A model generated the notes under the pieces. The model made no database searches, was not told the origin of the DNA, and was given only the letters and a program-made list of their open reading frames with translations. Below are positions 43,228 to 54,551 of a stretch of DNA of 64,000 bases, piece after piece. Origin of the DNA: Litsea cubeba (Eukaryota; Streptophyta; Magnoliopsida; Laurales; Lauraceae). The stretch is from NCBI GenBank assembly GCA_012931725.1, contig CM022955.1:50980488-51044487 (forward strand), in the 5' to 3' direction. Both the position numbers and the translations under genes were made by a program. Within the stretch, counting starts at the first letter, position 1; the number at the start of each line of letters is the position of its first letter.

Positions 43228-45880
43228 TAAAATGCTGGAGACAAGTAATAATCAGAAAGTCATTGCCATATAATGCTAATATTACGTAAAAAAACACGTG
43301 TATAACTTATTTAAAATAGATATATTCAAACAAATACACGAAACAAAATTATGTAGTATAATAATTTAAGATTATTGAACTGGTTATAATAATTTATAGA
43401 TTGCCGAATACAGAAAACTCAACTGGTCAAACTCCCCACTTACAGCTATGGTCTCAATAGGCAAGGATTAGGATAACCAAATGAATTACACCAGCATGCA
43501 CCTTAACATCATCAGAAACTTTCTTCTAATGTACAACCAATTAATGTGAGAGAGACCTGGGTTGGTCTGCACCAAACGAACTAAATATCCTTGTTTCCAA
43601 CCTTGGTTTCTACAAACCACAAAAACCCAATTTCAAAAAAAAAAGAAAAGAAAAAGATCATCACTTGGTTATTCTCGTTCGGGCAAAGCTTTCAGATTGG
43701 CTGAAGATTTGTAGAAATAAATCCATGGACAGAGATTCACCAAACAGCAAAACAAAAGCAGCCAGAAATTCACAACTGAAACAAGATACAAATATTTAAA
43801 AAAATTAACCCAGTGATCGTCAATGAAAGAGATAAGAGGTATAGAGACATTTTTTTTGCTAAATGTTGAGATTGTATTGAGAGAAAAAGGGCTGAGACCC
43901 TCAGGAACAGAAGAAATAAAAATACATGGGCATGTTTGGTAATGGGAGGGGAATCCTCTCTTCGGAGGAATCTTGGGTGCCATGGAATCAAACTTTTCTC
44001 GATGAGGATTTATGAGAGAGGATTTATCTCATTCCACGTTTGGCTGGCCCCAGTGGATTCAGTGATGATTTCTACAAATCCACATTTGGTAAGCATATCA
44101 AAATTCATAGAAAAAAAGATGAAATTCAAAAGATCTAATGACAAACAAATGCTTAAGAAGAGTAATGTAGAAATTCCACAGAAGAAAAATGACTGACATT
44201 AATAAGATGAAATAAAAAGATCTAATGACAAACAAATGTTGTGAAGAGTAATGTAGCTGCACACAAAATTTGATGACAACTGCACGGCCCCAATGAACTA
44301 TTCAATAAGTTGGGTTTGTCACGATTCTATTTCAATCCAAACACTCCAACAATGCAACCAGCCAATATAAATCCCATACAATGATTTTGTTCATCAAATG
44401 GGTTTGACTATTTGTTTTTTTAGAAAACACAGGTCTATTCATATATGTAAAATGACTTAGAAAATGCAGAGATATAATTGTGCATTGAAGTGACTATTCA
44501 TGTCTCACTTACTGTAAATTGTGCATTTTGAGGATAACAACTAGCTCAATTGTTCCCCTGTGAAAAAAAAAAAAAAACATCTTCCAAAACCCAAATAGAC
44601 AAACACCTGCAGTACCAACCAAAACCCCAGACCATAAAACCCAAATAACCAAACACCCAAACAAAACCCATCTTCCCAAACCAAAACAAACAAAAACCAA
44701 CTAAACAGACACCAGCACCAACCAAAACTAGAAAACCGAAATAAACAAACACCAACACTACACCCCATCCACGACGTCTACCTCTCAGGCCCTGCAAACC
44801 CAAGCAAAACAACAAACAAACGAACACCCCTAGATTGTGATGTGCATTGGGTTTTGGGGTTTTGAAGGTTTTGGAGATTTTGATTATGATGAAGAATATG
44901 AAAGCACTCAGACAGGGATCAGGCAAACGACATCTTCAACTCAGAGAGCCAAGTAAAAGGAGCTAGCGAAAGTAATTGGAAGAAAAACCTGCTACAGAAA
45001 CAAAGCCATCCCTGCAACCCGCAAGCTATCCAGAAAGTAGAGAATGAATGACTGAGATGGAGCAGGCAGCAGGAGAAGCACCTTCTAATCGAAATTACAA
45101 AAACCCATGACTTGAACTACGCATAGAGCCCTTCAAAATAGACAAAGTAAGGAAGGTGCCGAAACCTACTGCAGCTACAATTCAGCTGATAATTTACCCC
45201 TTCAGACCAAAAAACCACCATGCAACCAAAAGAGAAAGGAACCTTACTGCAGGAAGAAAAACTGGGCAACCGGGGGGGGGGGGAGAAGAACCGAAGATTT
45301 CAACTGCTCAGAAAGCCCTGTAGACCAAACCAACCAAGAAGGAGCAGTACCCAGATGCAAAATCCACGCCAGCCCTGCATTCTGAAAACTGCCTTGCAAT
45401 CAAAAGAAAAATGAGAAGAGTGATCCCAAAATAGTACATGAAAGAGAAACCCCAAACAGAGATGGCACAATTGATGGAGAAAGAAAGAAAAGGGAGGGAA
45501 GGAAAAAAAAGGAGGGAAAGAAGGAAAAATAGGTGGGAAACAGTAGTGAGCCCGCAGGGAATTAATCTCGTGTGTTGAAATGATCGAGTCTTTGATTAAA
45601 AGAAACGTACAGTCGCTAATATGCGACTATTTTCAGCAACCGATATTACAAAAGTTCAACTGATATAAAGATAGTTTGGAGTAGCATATTATATCGGTTT
45701 TACTAATAACCTATATTAAAGGATTTTTAAAATCGATATAAAATCATGTTTTTTAGTAGTGTATATAATATCGGATTCATAATAACCGATATAACATATA
45801 GCAATTAATATCACATGTGTGCTAATTGATATTATATATAGCGATTATTATATCGGTTACTATGTAATCGGAACCAGAAT
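43228..45880 (-). other. 5' region of the old CACTA, no gene, terminus truncated
   Basis: A leader and probable intron sequence precede TNP2. Bases 43930-44350 begin GGGCATGTTTGGTAATG and end near CCAAACACTCC and may be a small hAT-like insertion (weak). 44570-44830 is A/C-rich with degenerate CAAACACC. A run of twelve G lies at about 45272-45283. 45460-45880 matches the inverted 5' end of the younger CACTA, with ATATCGG repeats, but stops about 120 bp short of the terminal repeat. Confidence 0.6.
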
Positions 45881-47762
45881 TATATAAAGGATGATGGGTG
45901 TTTGGGTCCAACGTAGAGAATTATATGGAAAAAAATCTAGTTTTTAGGAGAGAATCTCAAAAATTGAAGTCCACGAGTAAAATCAAAGACAGAATTGGAC
46001 CCAGACCCGTTTAGGTCACGGTCCAAAAAAGGACCCGAACCCAGACCCGTTTACTTATCAGGGCCTAAATAAGGACCCAACCCAATTTTTAATGGGTCGA
46101 AACCTTCAGGTAATCGGAGAATCGATGATCCTTCAGGTTAAAATGTCAACTTTTTGAAAGCAAAAAAAGATATAAGGATCATAATAAGAACAGTAATACA
46201 AATTCTTTTTTGAGCTGAGTCCAGATATAATGAGGATTTACCCCACGGTAAGTGCAGGTGGACTAGTCACAGTCTACCATGCCACCGCGGGCAGCCTACC
46301 AATGACCAAGGAAGGGTTACACATGGTGACAAGGTGGATCGTGATTGGTCCACCACGCTGATCACCATGGGTCAAATCCCTCATAGGATCCTGATTCTTA
46401 TGAGCTTATTAGTACGTGGGGGCGGAGAGTGTTTCCATATTTAGAATGCACTTTAGGGCACGTTTGTGTACACACCCTTTTCCGCAGAAAGGGGCAATTG
46501 CAACGTCATCAAATTCCATAGAAAGAGAAACCTTTGAAAAGGATTTCCGTAGAACTTAGAAATTCATGTTTGGTACAAAAAAAATTACTCACTGAATTGG
46601 TGCTAATGTTGTTTGGTGCGGCTGTGAATTCCTTATAGAAAATCAAATCTTCTTATTTTGTGAAACAATTCTTTGAAGAAAAATAACATAGCATGTATAT
46701 TATTTATTCAACATCAAATAAGAATTTATTTAAAGAAATAAAAAATAAAAGAGTTTTAGGGTTTTGAGTTGAAATGAAAAAGAGTGAGGAAAAGGGGGAA
46801 AAGTTTTCTGAGGAAATCCATTTCCCATACCCCCTAGGAAACTCATTTCCAGAATTAGCAGGGAAAATACAGATGAGGCAGGAAAGTATTTCTGTGAAAT
46901 TGTTCCTCACCAAATGCATTAAAACTGAGTTTTCGATGGAAAACCGTCAACTTTTCTTTGATAGTGTCCTTTGCAATATTTAACTCCTTTATCAGCTATT
47001 TATTAAAAAGAAAAAAGAATAACTCCTTTATCAGGTCCTTCTATTCATTTAAGTCGTAGCTAGGATTGGAAGATATGATGGCATTCCATATCATTTTCCG
47101 CTGCAGATCTATCTGACGATTGTCTTGGTGTCTTGTTTCCAGTTTGTAGGTCTTTTTAGCTTGGGTTCAGGGTTTGGTTGAGTCTAGTTTGTGGCTTTTC
47201 TCATGATACCATGTTTAGAAATCTTGGGTTGGGCTTACTTTTATTTCTTTTCACTTTGTGCGTTGCAGCATAGAGCTGATCTCCCCATTGGTACTAGGAA
47301 TTAGGGTAAGGGCTGATCCTTGTTGTACATCTTTTTGGGTTTCCCTTTAATTAATATATAGGTTCTAAGTTCTAAATGGTGATTTAAAAAAAGGTCAGGA
47401 TTATGGTGCAGCAGCGCTATATCATACTATGGTGCATTGCCCTTCTTTGATGTATGGTGGGGCCTACATTTTCCAAATCTAAGCAGGTCCTCAGCCATGG
47501 TACCTCAAATAGTGAGCATCTTATAAATAATTTTCAAATATGTAAGACACCCACTAGTTGATTTGACTTGGTTTGAAACATGTGATGGAACTTGATTTTA
47601 CTTTTCTTTTGTTGGAACAAAAATGGAGAAGATTCCCATGTTTGATCAATATTTACCAAAGTGAATTTCTAACTATTATAATTCTTGATAGGGTGAGTTT
47701 GAATATGATGTGCCTACGGCTTTGGCTTACAAAAATCTTTAAATGGAGTTCTCTTCTAAATT
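45881..47762. other. Non-coding region, no gene recognised
   Basis: 45980-46100 has repeated ACCCAGACCCGTTTA phrases reminiscent of LTR sequence but without identifiable ends. 46453-46980 has weak inverted ends (GCACTTTAGGGCAC and GTGTCCTTTGC) and could be a small transposon. 47000-47760 shows nothing I can support apart from short TTTATCA duplications. Confidence 0.4.
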
Positions 47763-49162
47763 CAGGACAACAAAAACTAACTACCGAAAAGAGCTTATAA
47801 AGAAACCTTTGAACAAGGAAGTTGCTATTGCCACTTGTCCAGAAGGTATGAATCCAACTATTTGGGCCGAGTTTGTGACCCGTGAATTCCGACCCGAAGT
47901 CATACAAAGGAATGCAAAGAATGCAACAAATAGGAAGAAGAACACTATTGGTCATACTCTTGGGCGGCAAAAATATGCCCAAATGCATTACAAAAAGGTA
48001 CCATCCTATCTTACTCTCTTTAACCCTTGATAATCTTTTGTGTAGAAACAAAAGAACCCTAAAGCCAAAGTCAATCGAGAGGATGATTGGCTAACAGCTC
48101 ATGAGCATCCTGATGGATCTGTTTTGGAGAGTGCTCATGCTGCATATGTAAGTATTTATACTCGTTACATTTCAATGTATTGAGTAGGTCTAGTCATAGA
48201 GTATATATTGTTTTGGAGAGTGCTCGTGCTGCATATGTAAGTATTTATACTTGTTACATTTTAATGTGTTGAGTAGGTCTTAGTCATAGAGTATAAATTG
48301 TAATGCTTTTAGTCATAGAGTATATATTGTTTTGGTTATGCTTGTTGTTTTAGTGCTGAATCTTTAAGTATATATTGAAGGAACAAGTGAAGGCTATTAA
48401 AAAAAGGAGAGCTATTGAAACAAGAATTAGGGGAGAGAATGATATTGGCGAGATCATAGATCTTAAAGGCGATGTACTAGCTGAAGTATTTGGGAAAGAC
48501 ACAAAAAGTCGTACTCGTGCTGTTGGCGATCTCAAATCTCGCCAGCACAAGTTGAACATGCTGCTATTAGTGAATACTTACTCGACAATGTCGAGAAAGA
48601 GTTAGTAGAGGTTAAAGCTTCCCTAGCCAATCTAACTAAGTTGTTGATGGTGAGTTTGTAATGCAACTTCAATTCTTTAATTACATATAACTATGCTTAA
48701 TTAACTCTTTTTAAGCTTGTGTTCTTATTTTTACACACGTTAAACCTTGTATTCTACCTTTATATACGTTTTCCATTAATACAGGCTCACATTGCAATTG
48801 GAAATGTCCCAGCGCAGTCTGTGGTGAATACACCTCATGATGGTTCAACCTCACCTCATCGTTCTTCTCCAGTCTCTCCTCAAAACTTGCCTTGTCCTTT
48901 TGAGGCGACAAGTGCTCATGTAGAATTGTCTAAGAAGCCTAGAGTTACCCTGTTGGACAGGGATGGGAATGAAGTAGCCAAGGGATATGTAGTGACTGAT
49001 CCTATGCACAAAGACATTTGCCATGGTAGAAGAGTGCTTAGAGGTGAGACAAAGATCAATATTGAGGAAGTTCTTAAAGGTGATGCACTAGTCTATGATG
49101 GTCCTCAGGATGGAAATACAACTCTACATGGTTTTGTTATTGGAGGGGCTGATTTGGGTTGA
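47763..49162 (+). pseudogene. Second CACTA-type Transposase_24 gene remnant (four exons)
   Basis: Exons about 47763-47997, 48047-48150, 48380-48651 and 48784-49162 are joined by GT-AG introns. Signature blocks are CPEGMNPTIWAEFVTREF, GHTLGRQKYAQMHYKK, DDWLTAHEHPDGSVLESA and RIRGENDIGEIIDLKGDVL, and at the end VAKGYVVTDPMHKDICHG, GDALVYDGPQDGNTTLHGF and GGADLG. These are typical of Ptta/En/Spm Transposase_24 proteins. In exon 3 the frame shifts near 48535; the alternative frame downstream gives EYLLDNVEKELVEVK. Exon 2 is partly duplicated with its intron (48121-48298). No CACTA termini were found, so it is an isolated remnant. It differs in sequence from the copy at 28893-30859. Confidence 0.75.
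48121..48298. repeat. 89-bp tandem duplication across an exon-intron border
   Basis: A unit starting GTTTTGGAGAGTGCTC at 48121 recurs at 48210 with a few substitutions; both copies contain the exon end GCTGCATAT and a GTAAGT donor. A partial third copy of the tail is near 48308. The duplicate donor could confuse splicing. Confidence 0.9.
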
Positions 49163-49782
49163 TGGACGGTTGAAGTATGATTAAGAGTGGCTTGATTAGG
49201 GCTAATCTTTTTGGACATGTTGTTTAGCATTTTTTTAGGTCTTGTGTAAGAACATATGGGCTGACTATAGCGTTAAGTATGGTTAGTTTTCTTATTGAAA
49301 CTTGCTAGTCTTTTGGACATATTGGTTTATGATTCTAGTTGGAAGTTGTAACGAACTTGCTGAACATTTTGGACATGTGATCTAACAATCTTTTGGGCAT
49401 ATATGTATAATTTTTATTATTGTTGTTTGTTTTTATAAGTATGCTTGTTTGTTTTAAAGGCTTGTGAGATTATTCAAACCACCCCTTTTTAACTCCGCCA
49501 ATGCAAGCTTAAGAAAGTCTTTGCATTGCCGGTTCCAAGCCCGAAGAAAGGAGGAGGAAGAAGGGTTTCTCTTGGAAGTCTTTGTAATGTCAATATATCA
49601 AGGCATTCACTACGTGCACAATGCAATTTATTTTCTAATTAGATTTCACAATTTTCTTTTGAGCATTTAGTGAGTTTTAAGCAATGCTGCAACTCATAAT
49701 TTCTTCTCACCTTTTTAACACGGTGTTTTTAAAAGTTCAATGATATGAACTTTGTTAACCCTTTTCATCAATTAACCTACAG
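49163..49782. other. 3' flank without recognised gene
   Basis: T-rich sequence after the Transposase_24 gene, with repeated TTTTGGACAT phrases near 49209, 49313, 49368. No gene is supported. Confidence 0.45.
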
Positions 49783-49890
49783 GATGAAGTAGAGGGCAAT
49801 TTTTCCATTGTATTTGCAGCAATGGGAGTAAACATGGAGACAGCCCAGTTATTCAAACGTGATTTTGAGAGAATGGTTCAATGGAAAGCG
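49783..49890 (+). pseudogene. Pseudo-exon of vacuolar H+-ATPase subunit B
   Basis: After an AACCTACAG acceptor the sequence reads GNFSIVFAAMGVNMETAQ then LFKRDFE. This matches the strongly conserved nucleotide-binding region of V-ATPase subunit B, where FAAMGVNMETA is diagnostic. After FE the frame is lost through a missing base near 49870; the following residues of the family appear in the next frame. Only one exon is visible. The original protein is part of the catalytic head that pumps protons into the vacuole. It lies near a CACTA remnant, which may have captured it, but no element ends were found. Confidence 0.85.
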
Positions 49891-50636
49891 TAGCCCTAAT
49901 TCTAAAATTGGTATGTTGTTTGAACCTCGATGCTGATTCTATGGTGGTCCCTTAACCAAGCAACTGTGTGATAGAAAGGAATTTGTGCTTAAATATGTTG
50001 TTCTCATGCTTAAGTGGAAAGTCCCTATGAAAATCATATATAGGCTTCAATCCGTATTTCATACAGAGGAAAAATCTAACTGCTCCTAAATTATGCTTTT
50101 TTTCAACTTGTGAAACTTTATCCTAATATTGATCTTAACTCAAGCATGAAAATCTCAATACCATAACAAAGATGTTTTTATCGTTCCTCTTTCAAAAGAA
50201 AGAATAGGAATATTTAAAGATATGAAGACAATATACAGGAAGGGGTTTAAGGTAACTAAATGACAAACAGGGTGTTTGGGATACACAACCCATAAGCAGT
50301 TTAAAACTTGAACTCTTCCTATTCATTGCCATATGCATTAGGTAGCCTGGAAATAAATAAATTTTGTTAGTTATATTGTTTCTGTCATTTTTCTGAAACC
50401 GTAATTAGCAATAATTGCTGAAGGGATGTAAAGTTGGAAACTGGTTTTTGCAGACCTAATGTAGTCTCCACCCTGACCCAAAATGATGTGAGAACAAATA
50501 ACTGATTATCATATGGCGTCCATTCAAAGAAAATACTACTCAAACTGATTATCATGTGGTGTTTGCATTAAGATCCCTCCCAAGGGCCCTGTTTTGATCT
50601 TCATAAATTGGGTGCAGGTAACTTGGTCTATAAAAA
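49891..50636. other. Non-coding flank before the deleted Tat/Ogre relative
   Basis: Nothing recognised. GATTATCATRTGGYGT occurs twice (about 50504 and 50548), a short tandem duplication. The last bases AAAAA would be the target flank of the LTR at 50637. Confidence 0.4.
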
Positions 50637-51907
50637 TGTTGACACCAAAAATGTCACTTTGCTTCTTCAGGATCCAGAAAACTGCATGAAGTCACAACCT
50701 GCCATAAATAGGCAATGCTACTTCCAAAAAATTAAATCTTGTCAGAATCAAACAAAAACTGCAAGATCCTTCAAAACAGCCAAAAGAGGAGTACACAAGA
50801 AGTTTCGGGCCATTTCAAAATCATTTGGCCTAATTTCGCTTCTCCGGCAGCTGAAAAGGAGCTCCCGGCGGCGAAAGCATCGGAGACACCAAATCTTCGA
50901 TCAAAGCCGATGGATGGTCTCAAAATACATCCAAAAGGCTCCACGTCAAGTTCCGAGTCAAACTGACAACGTTTGACCCTACATCAACCGACGAACAGCT
51001 AAATCAAGCCTCTCGGTGGAGAGAACCACCGAGGCCATTACTCATCAGATAAAGCACATCGACGGCGTCAAAATGCTTACAAAGGGCTACACGTCAAATT
51101 TCAGGTCATTTCGACAACATTTGATCATACTTTGACGCTCGGAAGCCAAATTAGGCCTCTCGGTGGCGAAGCTCCCCGGGACCATGGTTTCCAAGACAGA
51201 GCCTATGGATCATGTTAAAATGACTCCAATAGGTTCCCTGTCAAATTTCAAGTCAATCGGACATGGGTTGACCGCACATCAAGCCGCGACATCTTCATCG
51301 CGACAAAAGCAAGTCTACTGGTGATAGGACCCCAAACGGCTTCAAAACTCAAACAAAAGCCTATGGTTAGTCTTATTTATTGCTCAGCAGGCTTCACCCC
51401 AAATTTCAGGTCATTCTGACATCGTTTGACCCAGTTTTAACTTCTGACGGAAAATCGGCAGCTCTACGCGACAAAGTCTTCGGCTTTCTGAGAAAATTGG
51501 AAACTTTGCAAAACAAAATGCAAGGATTCTCATCAGGTTTTCTACAGTGAAGTAAGGCCAATAAATGATAAAAAAATGTCAAGGAAAAAAAAGAATAAAA
51601 AAAAAACAGCAAAAACGGACACAAAATGGGACAAAAGGGGGGAAAAACCCCCCAGGGTCGCCAGTCCCTCTCTACCCTGGGCCAGGGTCGCCGGCGGCCC
51701 TAGGGCCCGGGATCACCGGGAGGGCCCCGGAAACCCCATTTTTTGTCATTTTTTCGCGATTCGAAGCGTCCGGCCTCTGGTATTTTCCAAAATTCATACT
51801 TTTGAGACACAGAATCCTCTGACGTCCGTCAAAATCACGGGTCAATCATCAAGAATATCGAAATCAACATTGATCGCCAACCGGTCAACCAAAAAAAGTG
51901 TGATTTC
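50637..51907 (+). repeat. LTR of a Tat/Ogre relative, first part
   Basis: Starts TGTTGACACCAAAAATGTCAC and follows the LTR of the 5451-28892 element in reverse orientation for 1271 bp, with many substitutions. It is cut at 51907 by the Copia insertion and resumes at 61707. The two parts total about 2.58 kb, close to the full LTR length. It contains the GC-rich palindromic cluster at 51650-51740. Confidence 0.93.
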
Positions 51908-53058
51908 TGTTAGATATCGCGATCACTGAGAGGGGGGGCTGAATCAGTGATTTCTTAAAAACAGGTCCAATTTAACAACAAAAGCATATCAAATCACACA
52001 AGGACACCAGATTTAACGTGGTTCACCAAAAGGCTACGTCCACGGTTCAAAGACTGTCCGAACACCGATCCAGAATAGGTCTGAATCTATTTGGTCGCAC
52101 CAACGACAAAGAGCACCAACCCTTGAGTTTCAGATAGCACCAACTATCTAGGAAGCACCTACTCCCTTTATAATTTATCTGCACCAACAGATAGGATCAC
52201 CAAACCCCTAACACCAAGCACCAACTTGATGTTCTACAGAATTAAAGTAGAGAACTTTTCTACAGCCTTTCCCCTCTACAATCTCTCTCTCTCAATCCCT
52301 TACAAATTGAAATTAAAGCATAAACAGAGAGACACTTATCTTATGGACGAATCACCATCTTCATGAGCACATTCTCGTCCACACTTGCTGTAGAAACATG
52401 CAACACAACTGCACACAGCAACAACACCTTCTTCTTTCCAAAACCCTCTCTTTTCTTCTCTCTTCTCTTCTCTTCTCTTCTGTCTCTCTTCTTGTGTTCT
52501 TAAAAACGAACCAAACATGCCTTTATATAGGTTATGGTAACCCTTAAGAGTGTTCAAAATAGGCTACAATTCGTTTAGAAAGAGTCCCAAACGAAATACT
52601 TAAGTTTCCTAAATTTTCGTGCAAAACTTCTACTTCTGCGCAACTCAGGTTTCCCGTGTGTTCTACCGGTAGTACTTGCGGTAGAACAGATGAAATTCTC
52701 ATGTCCAAGCTTCTGCTAGAATTTAAGCCACTTCTACCGGTAGTACTTGCGGTAGAACTTTCAGGGCAGCCACTTCTACCGGTAGTACTTGCGGTTGACA
52801 GATGGAAATCTCAGGGTCAGCCTTTTCTACCCCTTTTCTACCCCTGTTCTACCCCTGTTATATTGGTAGAAATACCGGTTGACAGATGAAATTCTGATTT
52901 CCTATACTATTCTGTTTTAGCTCTGTTTTCTCTTTGAAGCTCTATCAACACCACACTTGTAACATTGTGTTGACAATAATTCCAACACAAGATGATACTT
53001 GAGATACTAATTTCTTCAATTCTTCATTAAACTTCTCAAGGCATCTCAAATTCCAACA
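51908..53058 (-). repeat. Copia LTR A (1151 bp), left end
   Basis: Minus strand TGTTGGAATTTGAG...GATATCTAACA. The TATA box CTATATAAAG is at about 52521-52531. A purine tract AAAGGGGGAGAT borders it inside. It contains CTACCGGTAGTACTTGCGGT repeats (three to four units at 52663-52800). Confidence 0.95.
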
Positions 53059-53358
53059 ATCTCCCCCTTTGGAATTGTTGGCAACACTTTTGGAACTTCA
53101 ACACTTAGAACACATTAAACTAGTTGATCTTCATGAAGCTTCTTCAGAACCATAGTCTCCCCCTGTCTTTAAAAAAAATCAAGATCTCTAACACTCTTGA
53201 TACCAATCTCCCCAAAGTTATCATAGCATAACTTCTTCTAACATTGCTTTCTCCTAGCTTAAGTCTTTCTCCCCCTTTGACAACAAGTCCAAAGGGACCA
53301 ACGAAGGAGCGAATAGGATATTCAAAGAATACTTTGCTCCCCCTTTGAAGCCCATCTC

Positions 53359-53816
53359 CTAAGGATTAGGAGAGTGAGTAACTCCTAATTTTTTTCGGAG
53401 ATACTCAAAGACTTCTTTTGGCAGAGGTTTTGTGAAGATATCAGCAACTTGCTCAGTAGTGGGAACATATTCCAACTTTACCTCACCATCTGCAACCTTT
53501 TCCTTGAGTAAGTGATAGCGAATTGCTACACGCTTCGTTCTAGAATGCTGAACAGGATTCTTGGAGATGTGAATTGCACTTGTGTTGTCACAGAGGATCG
53601 GCGTAGGATCCGTTGTCGGAACTCCTAGATCAGAAAGCATTTGCCGCATCCATAACACTTGTGTACAACAAGTTGCCGCTGCAATATATTCCGCTTCCGC
53701 TGTAGAAAGGGATACTGAGTCTTGTTTCTTACTATGCCATGCCACCAACCTGTCACCGAGATAGAATGCACCACCGCTTGTACTCTTGCGATCATCTATA
53801 CATCCAGCCCAATCGG
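53359..53816 (-). pseudogene. Copia RNase H C-terminal part (minus copy)
   Basis: On the minus strand from the centre outward: ADWAGCIDDRKSTSGGAF, WHSKKQDSVSLSTAEAEYI, CDNTSAIHIS and the terminal VADIFTKPLPKEVFEYLRK, ending at 53359. These are the RNase H motifs of plant Copia elements. The catalytic residues D, E (AEAEY) and D (CDNTSA) are visible. RT and the first part of the domain are missing. The frame is open to the stop but has no start of its own. Confidence 0.9.
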
Positions 53817-53826
53817 CGTCAGAGTA

Positions 53827-54252
53827 TACAAGCGGTGGTGCATTCTATCTCGGTGATAGGTTGGTGGCATGGCATAGTAAGAAACAAGACTCAGTATCCC
53901 TTTCTACAGCGGAAGCGGAATATATTGCAGCGGCAACTTGTTGTACACAAGTGTTATGGATGCGGCAAATGCTTTCTGATCTAGGAGTTCCGACAACGGA
54001 TCCTACGCCGATCCTCTGTGACAACACAAGTGCAATTCACATCTCCAAGAATCCTGTTCAGCATTCTAGAACGAAGCATGTAGCAATTCACTATCACTTT
54101 CTCAAGGAAAAAGGTTGCAGATGGTGAGGTAAAGTTGGAATATGTTCCCACTACTGAGCAAGTTGCTGATATCTTCACAAAACCTCTGCCAAAAGAAGTC
54201 TTCGAGTATCTCCGAAAAAAATTAGGAGTTACTCACTCTCCTAATCCTTAGG
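53827..54252 (+). pseudogene. Copia RNase H C-terminal part (inverted plus copy)
   Basis: Mirror copy of the preceding remnant. The frame is open to KEKG near 54116, where an A run is one base longer than in the minus copy (AAGGAAAAAGG against AAGGAAAAGG) and shifts the frame. The rest (EYVPTTEQVADIFTKPLP) continues in another frame to about 54252. A few substitutions (HVAIHYHF for RVAIRYHL) distinguish the copies. Confidence 0.9.
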
Positions 54253-54551
54253 AGATGGGCTTGAAAGGGGGAGCAAAGTATTCTTTGAATATCCTATTCG
54301 CTCCTTCGTTGGTCCCTTTGGACTTGTTGTCAAAGGGGGAGAAAGACTTAAGCTAGGAGAAAGCAATGTTAGAAGAAGTTATGCTATGATAACTTTGGGG
54401 AGATTGGTATCAAGAGTGTTAGAGATCTTGATTTTTTTTAAAGACAGGGGGAGACTATGGTTCTGAAGAAGCTTCATGAAGATCAACTAGTTTAATGTGT
54501 TCTAAGTGTTGAAGTTCCAAAAGTGTTGCCAACAATTCCAAAGGGGGAGAT

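Larger units (their letters stand above)
3249..45880 (-). mobile_element. Old CACTA (En/Spm) element, split by two insertions
   Basis: The pieces 45880-40285, 31731-28893 and 5450-3249 read in order on the minus strand as one CACTA element: TNP2 transposase with a C-terminal DUF4216, then a second gene with Transposase_24 and an Ulp1-like protease. The order is interrupted only by a younger CACTA (31732-40284) and a Tat/Ogre retrotransposon (5451-28892), each flanked by its own target duplication. The right end (45540-45880) matches the 5' end of the younger CACTA in inverse orientation, including ATATCGG subterminal repeats, but the last roughly 120 bp with the terminal repeat are missing. 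The left terminus is not visible. Genes are frame-shifted, so this is an immobile relic of about 11 kb of its own sequence. The boundaries given are approximate. Confidence 0.8.

Noticed and set aside
43930..44350. hAT-like MITE
   Set aside because: Ends are only loosely inverted and no target duplication is seen; mentioned only as a possibility.
45745..45766. TTTTTTAGTAGTG as the right terminal repeat of the old CACTA
   Set aside because: Homologous sequence in the younger CACTA (near 32035) lies inside the subterminal region, and ATATCGG repeats continue to 45880. So it is internal, and the true end is lost.
46453..46980. Small DNA transposon with GCAC...GTGC ends
   Set aside because: End similarity is too weak and no duplication was found.
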